Source: Euglena gracilis
Lineage: Eukaryota > Euglenida > Euglenophyceae > Euglenales
Length of the DNA: 64,000 nt
Direction of reading: 5' to 3'
Assembly: GCA_039621445.1 (NCBI GenBank)
Contig: CP154954.1
Coordinates: 67,986,714 to 68,050,713 of the forward strand
The position numbers and the translations under genes are program-made. Positions 8,933 to 17,284 of the stretch are shown here, piece by piece. The stretch's first letter is position 1. Each line of letters opens with the position of its first letter. The notes beneath the pieces were generated by a model. The model had not been told where the DNA came from, did no database searches, and saw only the letters and a program-made list of their open reading frames with translations.

Positions 8933-9926
8933 TTTAAGTCGGTGACCCCCCCCACCGGACTCAGGACAAAGCCGGTGACTCCCTAATGAGGAAAATTCTG
9001 TTTTTCATCATTGGTTTCTTGTTTCCATCAGCCAAAATGATGCCGGCACAGGCCGTTGTGGTAGCTGAGGATGGCTTGGGACCCACGCCCACCCCCAGTG
9101 CCCTTTTGGCAAGGTTGAAAGAATTTACGGAATCCCCAATGAAAAAAGAATCTGCGGATACAGTGCTTTTTGGGGACATTTTTTTTTTACAGAATCTGCA
9201 CCTCAGCCTGATGGAAGTGCCAAAAATCAGTAAGGGGGGTATTCTTACCAATTTCCAGAAAATTTGTGATGTGAGAGGCTGCAAAACTGATCACCTGGAC
9301 GAGCACATGTGCGCTTTTGCAAAGTATGTGCTCACAATGCACGCAGACGGAAACACCGAGGAGCACATGCAAGGAAAGCCTTGTGCTCGGTACTTTCTAC
9401 GCGGTTTGCGCCCAATGGACTGCGACTCATGCCACGAATTTTGGCACCTTGATTGCACTGGCCGTACCATCCCCCCCCCCCTCGCAACAGTTGATGTTGT
9501 CCTCGTTGTGATAGCAGGGAGATGCCCCCCATACCCGCCCGTGTTTTGAACACGGAGCGTAAGCAATGAGGATCACACCAACTGTCTGCCTCCATTTTTT
9601 TCCCTCCTGGAACCTACTAATACCATAACGTATGCTTGATGCTTGCACCAGGTTTTTTTTGGGGAGCTCTCTCTGTCCTCGTGCTGTGCCTGGCTATCTT
9701 GTGGTCCTCCTGGCGTTTTAGTGCATGGTGGTCTTTCCTGGCTTTTAATTGGTTGTCCCGCACATCCCCACACGATTCATCATTCATTTTTAAAAATTGG
9801 GGGGGGTCACCGGACTCAGGACAAAGCCGGTGACCCCCCCTCACCGGCTTTGTCACCCCTGAGTCCATCGTAGGGGGTCACCGGCTTTGTCCTGAGTCCG
9901 GTGGGGGGGGGGGTCACCGACTTAAA
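8933..9926 (+). mobile_element. 0.99-kb inverted-repeat element carrying a second PHD-like gene
   Basis: Left end 8933-8978 (tttaagtcggtgaccccccc, then the ACCGGACTCAGG block) is the reverse complement of right end 9878-9926. Inside are the gene at 8986-9549 and a further inverted copy of the terminal sequence at 9806-9860. No target duplication could be read because of flanking AT-rich DNA. Structurally it parallels the element at 6831-8521, though its terminal sequence is unrelated. Confidence 0.65.
8986..9549 (+). CDS. PHD-like zinc-finger protein, damaged C-terminus
   Basis: The ORF runs from ATG 8986 (an earlier Met of doubtful use) to a stop at 9549. MMPAQAV at 9041 may be the real N-terminus. 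Near the C-terminus are ICDVRGC, a Cys/His-rich stretch, then MDCDSCHEFWHLDCTG, the C-x2-C-x4-H-x2-C centre of a PHD finger. A 12-C run follows, after which the expected W-x-C-x2-C end is missing, so a homopolymer frameshift is likely. ttttttttacag at 9180-9191 resembles a 3' splice site. It shares the N-terminal helix plus C-terminal finger layout with the gene at 7278-7971, but sequence similarity is weak. Confidence 0.4.
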   Translation: MRKILFFIIGFLFPSAKMMPAQAVVVAEDGLGPTPTPSALLARLKEFTESPMKKESADTVLFGDIFFLQNLHLSLMEVPKISKGGILTNFQKICDVRGCKTDHLDEHMCAFAKYVLTMHADGNTEEHMQGKPCARYFLRGLRPMDCDSCHEFWHLDCTGRTIPPPLATVDVVLVVIAGRCPPYPPVF

Positions 9927-10094
9927 ATATAATATATATTTTATATATTATTAATATAATATATATAATAATATATAATAATAATAATATAATTCTATAA
10001 TTCTATATTAATATATTATATATAATATATTATCATATTATAATCAGTATGATTATAATATGATAATATGATACGTCTACTAATGAGTAATGAC
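9927..10094. other. AT-rich spacer
   Basis: A low-complexity ATA/TAT stretch between two inverted-repeat elements. No gene. Confidence 0.6.
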
Positions 10095-10336
10095 TATGGG
10101 GGGTCGGCACACCCCTCCCCCCCCCCCTCACCCACCCCCTTGCCACGCCATTTTACCCCCCCCCCCTTTTCAGACCCCCTCGCCACGCCATGTCAGCCGC
10201 ACCAAAGAAAATTTTCTTGGAAAACCCCCGCGTACCCCACCCCCCCCCCATCCGGGACCCCCTCGCCATGCCAAAAACCCCCCCCTTCCCCCCCCCCTAG
10301 CTGGACGGCTCGCCACGGCGTGCCGACCCCCCTATA
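10095..10336. mobile_element. About 240-bp C-rich inverted-repeat element
   Basis: The ends tatggggggtcggcacac and gcgtgccgacccccctata are inverted. The interior repeats ccccctcgccacgcca-type units. It is embedded in AT-rich DNA and non-coding. Confidence 0.6.
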
Positions 10337-10457
10337 TCTATATTTTGTTTTCTCTCAATACCTTTGTCATAAGTTGGTCTAAATCTATTGATCTGCTTTT
10401 ATACTTATTACAATTTATAGATATTTACTTCTATAATATCTGTGGTGATCGCCAGCA

Positions 10458-10870
10458 TAGTGGGCACGCCTGTTTTTTTTGACGTTGTTTTTTTTGTTTT
10501 TTTTATTTCTGACAATGTTTTTTTTAAAAAAAAACAAAAAAAACGCCCACTAGGTTTTGCAAAGAAAAATTTTTGAATGCGTATTTTCGGTCATTTTTGC
10601 AACTTCTGGGTCAGTTTTGCCAAAAACTACCTCCCATAAAAAATGGAAAAAGTAATAAAATTGCATTTTTTCTGCTTTTTTGGATGTATTCGACCATTTT
10701 TGGCACTTTTTTGAACTGAGTAGGATTCAAAGTATGGTTTGGGTGTTTCATAACGAGTTTTCTCAATGAAATTTCCCTTTTGTTTTTTTTGATGTTTTTT
10801 TTAGTGTTTTTTTTTAAAAAAAACACATTGTTTTGTTTTTTTTAAAAAAAACAAAAAAAATGCCCAAATA
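10458..10870. repeat. A/T-homopolymer foldbacks
   Basis: 10458-10552 is bounded by tagtgggc and gcccacta with T8/A8 runs inside. A second A/T foldback lies at about 10780-10865. No gene is seen between them. Confidence 0.5.
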
Positions 10871-10907
10871 CAGGCTGTATTTCGTGAATTGTATGTTTTT
10901 GTTTTTA

Positions 10908-10987
10908 TAACAGCTTCTGAAACTAGAAACCTTCTTGCATCACATCGTAACAGCTTCTGAAACTAGAAACCTTCTTGCATCACATCG
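10908..10987 (+). repeat. Exact 40-bp tandem duplication
   Basis: taacagcttctgaaactaga plus the following 20 bases occurs at 10908-10947 and identically at 10948-10987. Confidence 0.95.
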
Positions 10988-11001
10988 TCTGTACTACAAA
11001 A

Positions 11002-11134
11002 AAGAGGTGGCGGACGCCGGTTCTGTCCAAAGCCCGGCGTTCCGGACGCCGGGCTTTGGACAGAACCGGCGTCTACCACCTCTTGTTTAAGCCGGCGTTT
11101 TAGAGACGCCGGGCTCAGGACAGAACCGGCGTCC
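11002..11134. repeat. GACGCCGG dispersed hairpin element, copy 2
   Basis: 11002-11084 is an 83-bp hairpin (aagaggtgg ... ccacctctt) made of GACGCCGGTTCTGTCC blocks. A further inverted pair follows to 11134. It belongs to the same family as 4833-4960 and 12495-12598. Confidence 0.75.
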
Positions 11135-11810
11135 CCAACCTTCGGCCAAAGGACACTCCCAGGACCAATCTCCGACCACTGATCTGCAATGTCACACCAC
11201 TTTGCACTTCACCAAATTCCGGCGATCGCGAGGGTATTTCTGGCTGTGTCAATCGTCCAGGTATAAAATCACCCCTCGATCGAAAGCTCTTTTCATCAGA
11301 CGACTGGCGATCATAGTGGGGGGCATTTGGAGGGGGCAGGGATACATAGGTTGTTTAAAACATAAATTGGGGGGGCGCTGGGAGTGCTCAGCAGGGGAGA
11401 CGGACAGGTTTAAAAATGAGCTGGAGCATTTAAAATCGGGGAATTCGGGGCTGGGGTAAGGTTGGGACGACTAGTCGACTAGTGATTATTCGTTCGGACC
11501 CCCGAACAGGATTAAAGAATAGTCATGAACGAATTTGCCTCTTACAAAACTGGACTGGTGCACAACATTTCGGGGTAATTCTGGGGGGCACAGAAGCCAA
11601 ATTGCATGCAAAAATATACAAGGGATTTTTTATGTTTTTGGAGTTTTTGTTTTTTTTCTATAATTGCTATACCAGGTCATATATCTCTACCAGCCCAAAC
11701 AAAGCAGGTGTTGGATTAGGTTCTACCATATTATTACCTATAGGATTAGCCAGCACATAATTTTGGTATGGATTAATATTTTACAGAAGTTGGTATTTCG
11801 TGAATACCCA
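11135..11810. other. Unassigned spacer with one GATCGAAAGCTCTT repeat and a 14-bp palindrome
   Basis: The dispersed GATCGAAAGCTCTT repeat occupies about 11216-11320, and actagtcgactagt (near 11469) is a perfect palindrome. The open frame at 11482-11760 has no recognisable domain. Confidence 0.4.
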
Positions 11811-11935
11811 ATTCACAAATACAGCCTGTATTCGTGAATTGAAAATAACGCCCTGTACTTCGTAATAACGCCCGGTATTTCGTGTTCACACCCACGAAAT
11901 ACAGGGCAGGCGCCGGGCCTCAATTCACGGTTACA
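11811..11935. repeat. AATACAGG/CACGAAATACAG hairpin family, copy 1
   Basis: Short inverted and direct pieces of attcacgaaatacagg and its complement end in cagggcaggcgccgggcctc and then acggttaca. The same end sequence recurs at 13777-13819. Related pieces are at 10868-10890 and 13280-13330. Confidence 0.65.
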
Positions 11936-12209
11936 AATTGGGCATTTGGGGGGGGGCAGGGATAGGTTGTTTAAGACAAAAATTCGGGGGGGGGGGCAGG
12001 GATTGGTAATTTTTAATTCGGCCCCAAATTCAGCCACGTCGCCTGGACCTCTTATTTTCTGTCAGTGGGGAATCCTAATTTCACAACTCTGGTGCCCCCC
12101 CCCCAAGGCCCTCGGGTCGTTGATTCGAAGAGGAAAAACGTTTCTGTAGGGTTTATTCAGCATCTTAAACCAAAAATCACTGAAAATTACCACAAGTTTC
12201 GACTCAGAT

Positions 12210-12320
12210 TCTGGCCGATCCGACCATCGCGAGCGTATCTCAGGCTGCGTGCAACGTTAGGGTACCAAGTTACCTCTCGATCGAAAGCTCTTTTTAACAG
12301 ACGACCAGCGGTGCTCATCA
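12210..12320 (+). repeat. GATCGAAAGCTCTT dispersed repeat
   Basis: This copy resembles 11216-11320 over about 105 bp: gcgatcgcgag versus ccatcgcgag upstream, then ctcgatcgaaagctct at 12276 and cagacgac downstream. Confidence 0.6.
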
Positions 12321-12494
12321 GATCTTTCCACGCTGCACGGTACTCTTTCCAAATCTGGGCCGATTTTCACCAAATTTGGATATCCACCCCACTGGTCCCC
12401 AGATGGCAAAATTCATTGTCCTTGATGGTTGAAACACTCATACCAGCACCTTAGGGCCACTTTTGGGCACTTTTGGTGACATTTTTAGGAATGA

Positions 12495-12598
12495 AAATCG
12501 GACGCCGGGCTTTAGGACAGAACCGGCGTCCGGAAAGCCCGTGGGGGGGGACGCCGGTTCTGTCCTGAGCCCGGCGTCTCAAACGCCGGCTTAAGTAA
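12495..12598 (-). repeat. GACGCCGG dispersed hairpin element, copy 3 (inverted relative to copy 1)
   Basis: Its reverse complement matches 4833-4935 block for block, from ttaagccggcg through the C-rich centre to gcccggcgtcc. Confidence 0.75.
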
Positions 12599-12687
12599 TT
12601 CAGAAAAAAATCAAATGCACAAAGCAAAAGAAAATTGAATGGCATGTCCTAGGTGATAAATGAAGGCGGTGCACAACTAGTGCAACG

Positions 12688-13044
12688 TCAGATAGCAAAG
12701 TGCCGTGGATTTACGCCAGGAAAGCTAACGAGGTTTGCACAAATGACACACCCATGACCCATGTTTGGGCTCATGGCATAAATGCACACAATGCCAGTGG
12801 TATGAAAGGGAACAAGCATCGCACTGCTCTCGATTTCAAGGAGGTGAGCAAATGCGGATTGCTCTGTCCCTGCCATTCCGGACGCTTTCTTTTTGGCAGC
12901 CTCTAGCAGAAGGTCATCGTGCAGGGGGTCAATAGCAGGGTTCTTTCTGTTCTCCCAACCCTGCTTAATTGTGGCCAAAAATTCAGCAACTTTTGGGGGT
13001 TGTGTCAACATTCTGTCCATGGTGTTTGCCGCTTTCTTCGCCAT
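12688..13044 (-). CDS. Small protein sharing the RM-x2-PP-x-V-x2-F N-terminus of the PHD-element gene
   Basis: The start is ATG 13044 (MAKKAANTMDRM, then QPPKVAEFLATIK) and the stop is at 12688. The N-terminus lines up with the protein at 7278 (EARMPAPPTVKQFVESLQK). A Lys/Glu/Ala-rich helical middle follows. The C-terminus has HGCVIC and a later His, then a stop where a PHD-like finger would continue. I infer a truncated member of the same gene family. Palindromic repeats flank it at 12495-12598 and 13280-13330, but no paired terminal repeats could be set. Confidence 0.4.
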   Translation of the reverse strand: MAKKAANTMDRMLTQPPKVAEFLATIKQGWENRKNPAIDPLHDDLLLEAAKKKASGMAGTEQSAFAHLLEIESSAMLVPFHTTGIVCIYAMSPNMGHGCVICANLVSFPGVNPRHFAI

Positions 13045-13650
13045 TTTTTGGAGAACAGAGTGAGGAGAAACACGGGGTGAAGGTGCGAAAATAGCACTAA
13101 AAAGCTCTAAAAACGAAAAGCATTGTGGGGGGCCTTTGCGGACCGGCCGCCTTCGGCGCCGCCCCCCACCCCAAAGTGCCCCCCTATAACTTGGCCTTAC
13201 ATCCATATCTCGTTTTCCAGGACCAGGGGTGTGTTATCAATGTGTTCCAGGTCGTCTGGACAATGTTTTCACATTTTGGTTTCTATTCACGGAATACAGG
13301 GCGTTATTTTCAATTCACAAATACAGGCGGCTCCCGGATCTGGCCTGGGGGGGGGGTTGTGGGCAGACCCTAGGGTCTGCCCACGGTCGCCAAAGGTCGC
13401 CAAAGGTCGCTATGGGTATTTCCTACTCAGTCTTTTTTGCATTGTAGCGGCGTAGGCAACTGTTCCAGGGCCCTAAAAAAAAAAAATCCCTTGTGTGTGC
13501 AACACCTTTTGTGTGTATGTTGCGCTAATTTGCCGTGGAGCGCATTTTTTGACATCGACCCACCCACGACCTTTGGCGACCATGGCGACCTTTGGCGACC
13601 CTAGGGTCTGCCCACAACCCCGCCCCCCCAGGCCAAATCTACCCCCCAAT
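13045..13650. other. Spacer with short direct repeats
   Basis: Contains ggtcgccaaaggtcgccaaa repeats near 13388, their complement near 13570, the motif ctagggtctgcccac on both strands (about 13370 and 13600), and AATACAGG pieces at 13280-13330. The inverted CTAGGGTCTGCCCAC pair, about 220 bp apart, suggests another small inverted-repeat element. No gene. Confidence 0.45.
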
Positions 13651-13820
13651 ACAGGCTGTATTTGTGAATTGGGTATTCACGAAATACAGGCTGTATTTCG
13701 TGAATTGGATTTTTTGAAAATTTTGGGCAAAAAAAACGCCCCAAAAGTGCCCGAAACCATGGCGTGAAGCACATCAACGAAATACAGGGCAGGCGCCGGG
13801 CCTCTTAATTAACGGTTACA
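13651..13820. repeat. AATACAGG/CACGAAATACAG hairpin family, copy 2
   Basis: Includes aatacaggctgtattt twice and the end block cagggcaggcgccgggcctc followed by acggttaca at 13819, matching copy 1. Confidence 0.65.
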
Positions 13821-13821
13821 G

Positions 13822-13929
13822 AAAAATCGTGGGCTATAACCCGTATACAGGCCGTATAACGGGTCAAGGGCGCCTACGGCGCCCTTGACCCGTTACACAG
13901 CCTGTATACGGGTTATGCCCACGATTTTT
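13822..13929. repeat. 108-bp hairpin with about 52-bp arms
   Basis: The left arm starts at aaaaatcgtgggctataacc and the right arm ends in ggttatgcccacgattttt. The core is ggcgcc-tac-ggcgcc at 13869-13883. A few mismatches lie in the middle of the stem. Confidence 0.85.
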
Positions 13930-14076
13930 ATATAAAACGGCTGTGACAATTGTTCCCCTCCCCCTGATATTCGAATAAAACACTGCCCAATTATGGGAAC
14001 GAAAAGAGAAAAAAATTCAATCCGAAAAATATTCACGGTGCGCACGCGATACAACCGGCAGTGAAGCCTGCAGTAC

Positions 14077-14180
14077 TCTATGTTCCCCGGCATGTCGATG
14101 TGAGCCAGCCCCGCACAGTCCACCATTTTCCAACCATTGCAGCTGACTGTCCGCATCACGTTGCTGATTTCGGCCATGCT
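14077..14180 (-). pseudogene. PHD-finger C-terminal fragment
   Basis: The minus strand reads VSCNGWKMVDCAGL and then NIEYCRLHC. This follows the last half of a PHD finger (C-x-x-W-x4-C-x-G-L ... Y-C-x2-C), with Met-Val where the zinc-binding His is expected. The frame is short and has no recognised N-terminus. It is probably a relic of the PHD gene class at 7-13 kb. Confidence 0.4.
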
Positions 14181-14403
14181 GGGTGTCTTTGCAACCCATT
14201 TGTGCGCCTCTCACCTCCCGCTTTCGGTTCATGAGCCATCAATCACGACCAACCCTGTGTACAAGCGTTTTGCGCTGAGCGGGGCTGGACAAAGCCCATA
14301 GCAGCGATGTATGGGAAGCCCTTTTGTTTTAAGGTGGGTGGGTGCTGACTAGGCACCCATGGCCGACCAGGGCCGATAACCCCCCCCAGAATTAGAAGCA
14401 CAA

Positions 14404-14450
14404 TCACTTAGTCACTGGCCGACCCCCCCCCCCTGGGGGGAAGTGAGGAT
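14404..14450 (-). repeat. Terminal fragment of the CATACAAT element family
   Basis: acaatcacttagtcactggc followed by cgacccccc is the reverse complement of the right ends at 25970-25988 and 26117-26137. Only the end is recognisable. Confidence 0.5.
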
Positions 14451-14617
14451 GCTTCTGAAAGCCGGCATACATAGCAAATCATTTGCTGGTACACCAGCGT
14501 GGAGGGCATATCCGGCCATCCAAGAGGAATTGTGCTGCCTCATCTGCTGCAGCAGATGGGCAGGTGGGGTCACCACCACAGGGTGCACCTGCGCCTGTGC
14601 TCCCTATCGCGGCAATG

Positions 14618-14800
14618 ACGGATGCCACATTCAAAGCTGCCGTCCGAGGAACCGCTGGTGTGGTTCCGTCTGTCCCCGTGCTGCACCTGGCCGGTTTCTA
14701 CATCACCCCTGATTTCTTCAACTTCATTTGGAAAATGTTCGTGGGAACAAATGTAACGCCTTTGGATGTCGGTCGGACAGTATTGTTTCAGTGGCAAGGG
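14618..14800 (+). pseudogene. Coding-like fragment of unknown function
   Basis: Starts with MTDATFKAAV and contains LHLAGFYITPDFFNFIWKMF. The composition is protein-like and free of low complexity. It then passes into repeat DNA at about 14926. It may belong with the fragment at 15100-15440, but no family is recognised. Confidence 0.3.
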
Positions 14801-14925
14801 ATCAGGGCACGTCGTTCTTTGCGTGCTGGTTTGTGTTTTTGCCTTTCAGCTGGTTTGTGTTTTTCTGTTTGTGTTCTGGCTTTCTTACTGGCTGTGTTAG
14901 CCTGCACCGGATTATGTGGTAATGG

Positions 14926-15030
14926 AAGGTATAGGGTTAGGTCGACATGCACACAAACAAGGTGCACATGCACAAAACGTATAAGGTTCGGTCGATTTGC
15001 ACACAAAACGGGTTGGCAGAAAAAAACAAT
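14926..15030 (+). repeat. Diverged relatives of the 71-bp repeat
   Basis: Two phrases, tatagggttaggtcgacatg and tataaggttcggtcgatttg, followed by cacacaaaacgggttggcag, resemble the unit at 5676-6092. Confidence 0.55.
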
Positions 15031-15099
15031 CTTTTCGGTTCATTTTTTGGGGGGCTGATTGGGATGTGGGTTTGGGTTGTTGCCCTGTATGACGAACTC

Positions 15100-15440
15100 T
15101 GTTGTCGGCTTTGGAGCGTCGTGGTTTCACTGGTGATGCAGCACGGGTCCAGGCTAAGGTGGAACAGGAGCTGCAGCTCATGTCGGCGGCCCTGCCTTGT
15201 GCACGCGTCTTGCGTGACTGGGCGTACAAGGCATGGCTGGTGCAGAGCCTGCGGAGCCTGCCTACATTCCTGCGGACGTTTTGGCAGATGAGGGGCGTTT
15301 TTTAAAATTTGATTATACGTACCGTGCTGTTGGCAATATTTGGGTGACACGGCACGGTCCACCTGTTGTCGACAATGAAAATCCAACTGAAAAAAGCACA
15401 CACCTGTTGTTCGGGGTTTTAGGACTGGGGAGCGTTTGGG
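15100..15440 (+). pseudogene. Transposase-like fragment broken by a telomere-repeat array
   Basis: One frame gives FTGDAARVQAKVEQELQ. A shifted frame from 15233 gives PADVLADEGRFLKFDYTYR, then [10 protein letters not shown]. Phe/Lys-x-Asp-x-Thr followed about 25 residues later by a hydrophobic strand is how the first catalytic Asp region of several DDE transposases looks. That assignment is inference. Coding stops exactly where the TTAGGG array begins (15436), so later catalytic residues are absent. Confidence 0.3.
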
Positions 15441-15603
15441 GTTAGGGTTAGGGTTAGGGTTAGGGTTAGGGTCACGTTCGCTGGGGTTGGGGTTAGGGTT
15501 ACGGTTAGGGTTAGGGTTGGGGTTAGGGTTAGGGTTAGGGTCACGTTCGCTGGGGTTAGGGTTAGGGTTAGGGTTAGGGTTAGGGTTAGGGTTACGGTTA
15601 GAT
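15436..15603 (+). repeat. Interstitial telomere-type (TTAGGG)n array
   Basis: Mostly ttaggg units, interrupted twice by gtcacgttcgctgggg (15471 and 15540), which gives an internal period of 69 bp. The G-rich strand is plus. It faces the CCCTAA array at 16215. Confidence 0.95.
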
Positions 15604-16190
15604 AAGGCAGGGTGTTGGTGTGCTGCCAGCCAACAACGGATGTTGTGGAACTCTCTAGCATCCGTCTTGCAACAGCAGGGAAGCACGTACCAAAAGTGAA
15701 CGGTACACGCACCGATGGTGGCAGAAAATGCAATCGTAACTGAACCCCCAAACCCAAACCTGACCGCAACCAAAAGGAAGCACAATGTACTGCTAATAAC
15801 GGAAACAGAAACCACTGTTGATAACTGTGGAATGCGCAGTGACAGTTCCGGACCTCCCGGCCTCCGTACAATCTTCCCTGACCCCAAACGGTTCTCCCAG
15901 GTGCTGATGACCCTGTCGTTGAACAAGCCCTCCCGGCCAGTTGACTGGCACATCCCAGACATGTCAACGTCAAACCAGGACCCGTTTGGAATCAGGGAGG
16001 CCCCCAGCGATGCGCTCACGTCGAATGTCAGGTGGTGTCCCAGAGGTCCAGCGCGCAGCAACATGCTGCGGGCACCTGGAGCTGCGGTGTATTTCTCCTG
16101 AATTGCCGCCACGGCGTCCCGCAAACTGGAACCCGATAGGATGGCATCTGGTTCCGACGGCTGAGCACAAACTGGCAACGCAGTTCTTCA
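15604..16190 (-). CDS. Possible coding segment between the telomere arrays, function unknown
   Basis: A minus-strand frame from about 16178 runs without a stop through [37 protein letters not shown] and [10 protein letters not shown]. After that it becomes Asn-Pro repeats as it enters the array. The composition before the array is protein-like. The frame read through the repeats is not believable as protein. No family is recognised. Confidence 0.25.
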
Positions 16191-16214
16191 GCCAAACCGT
16201 ACCTTAACCCTATA

Positions 16215-16385
16215 CGCTCGATTAAGACTAACCCTAACCCCTAACCCTAACCCTAACCCTAACCCTAACCCTACCCCGACCCCGACCCTGACCCTAACCC
16301 TAACCCTAACCCCAGCGAACCCGAACCCTAACCCTGACCCTAACGGTAACCCGAACCGTAACCCCTAACCCTAACCCTAACCCTG
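16215..16385 (-). repeat. Interstitial telomere-type array, opposite strand
   Basis: ccctaa units with variants (ccccgacc, cgtaacc) and a ccccagcgaac interruption that mirrors the cgttcgctgggg of the first array. With 15436-15603 it forms an inverted pair about 610 bp apart, with G-rich 3' ends pointing inward. Confidence 0.95.
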
Positions 16386-16438
16386 AGCACAAACGCAACA
16401 CGTGTGCAATACGTGTGCAACCCTGCACGTAAGCGACG

Positions 16439-16785
16439 TGTCAGTTTGGTCGGAAATCCATCCTGTGGCGCAACTGCTCCACATCCTGTTTGGCATCCAG
16501 GTACTGTGGATGCTGGGAGTCCATGGGGGCCAGCAGAAGCTCCTTCCAGTGGCGAAAATCCTGCGTCACTGTGCAGCCGTGATCCGGACCAAAGGCGCGA
16601 CATAACATGTCGTACAGCAAACCGTTCCACTTGTCCCAGTCATCAACGCAGATTTGCGTTGGTGGCACCTTGGTTTTGGCAAATGCACTCAGGAACACAC
16701 TCTCCATGTTGCCAAACTTCTCAGTGGCACATATGAGGGTGGAAGGAACCACTTTCTGCCCAAGAAGTTTGCGAAATTGGCCAGT
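16439..16785 (-). CDS. Coding-like fragment, unknown function
   Basis: The minus strand is open for about 115 codons, ending at a stop at 16441. Recognisable phrases are QFRKLLGQKVVPSTLICATE, ICVDDWDKWNGLLYDML and DFRHWKELLL. The composition is that of a globular protein. The start is not defined, as no good Met lies upstream of the GC-rich junction at 16785. It may be one exon. No domain is recognised. Confidence 0.35.
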
Positions 16786-16793
16786 GGAGGGGG

Positions 16794-17162
16794 GTGGAGG
16801 CTTTTACAGCCCACTATCAACGACTGGGTGCCCAAGGTGCCCTGGAAAATGCCCTGGCCCCCCTAATTTCAGTGCACAATCTGGCCTCACAAGGGCAAAG
16901 TGCGGAGCCCGAGGTGTCTCGTACTCCCTCGAGGAAAACCGACCAGGGAGGAAGGGACACCGAGGGCGAAGCACAAAGACCTTGTGAGCCCGACCCCCCC
17001 ACCCGTAAAAGAAAATTTGTCTTCAAAAGCCCTCGGTCAGAGAGTGGGGGCCAGGGGGGGGAGAGGGGGGGGACCCCCCCCAAGGGCAAGAAGTCACGTC
17101 GCCAAGTCGGAGCAGCATCGTCAGCCAACTCCGGCGAGGCGGCACTAAGCAGGGACTCCTAA
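16794..17162 (+). CDS. Hydrophilic Lys/Arg/Ser-rich ORF overlapping an inverted repeat
   Basis: Open from 16794 to a stop at 17162. It contains TRKRKFVFKSPRSES and KGKKSRRQ, which look like basic nuclear-type segments. The left arm of the 69-bp inverted repeat (16920-16988) lies inside it. No domain is recognised. It may be an exon or chance. Confidence 0.3.
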   Translation: MEAFTAHYQRLGAQGALENALAPLISVHNLASQGQSAEPEVSRTPSRKTDQGGRDTEGEAQRPCEPDPPTRKRKFVFKSPRSESGGQGGERGGTPPKGKKSRRQVGAASSANSGEAALSRDS

Positions 17163-17281
17163 CCCAACGCAGCAAACAATCCAAACAACACCGCCGGCGA
17201 GCAAGGCATGGCCTCACAAGGTCTTTGTGCTTCGCCCTCGGTGTCCCTTCCTCCCTGGTCGGTTTTCCTCGAGGGAGTACG
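16920..17281. repeat. Perfect 69-bp inverted repeat flanking 224 bp
   Basis: 16920-16988 (cgtactccctcgaggaaaac ... accttgtgag) and 17213-17281 are exact reverse complements. No homopolymer is involved, so this is specific. The arms could be the ends of a foldback transposon or the stem of a hairpin RNA. Confidence 0.95.
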
Positions 17282-17284
17282 AGG

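Noticed and set aside
14937-16178. 413-residue ORF with Asn-Pro repeats
   Set aside because: The Asn-Pro stretch is the reading of the telomere-type array. Only the part right of 15604 has protein-like composition, and that part is listed separately.
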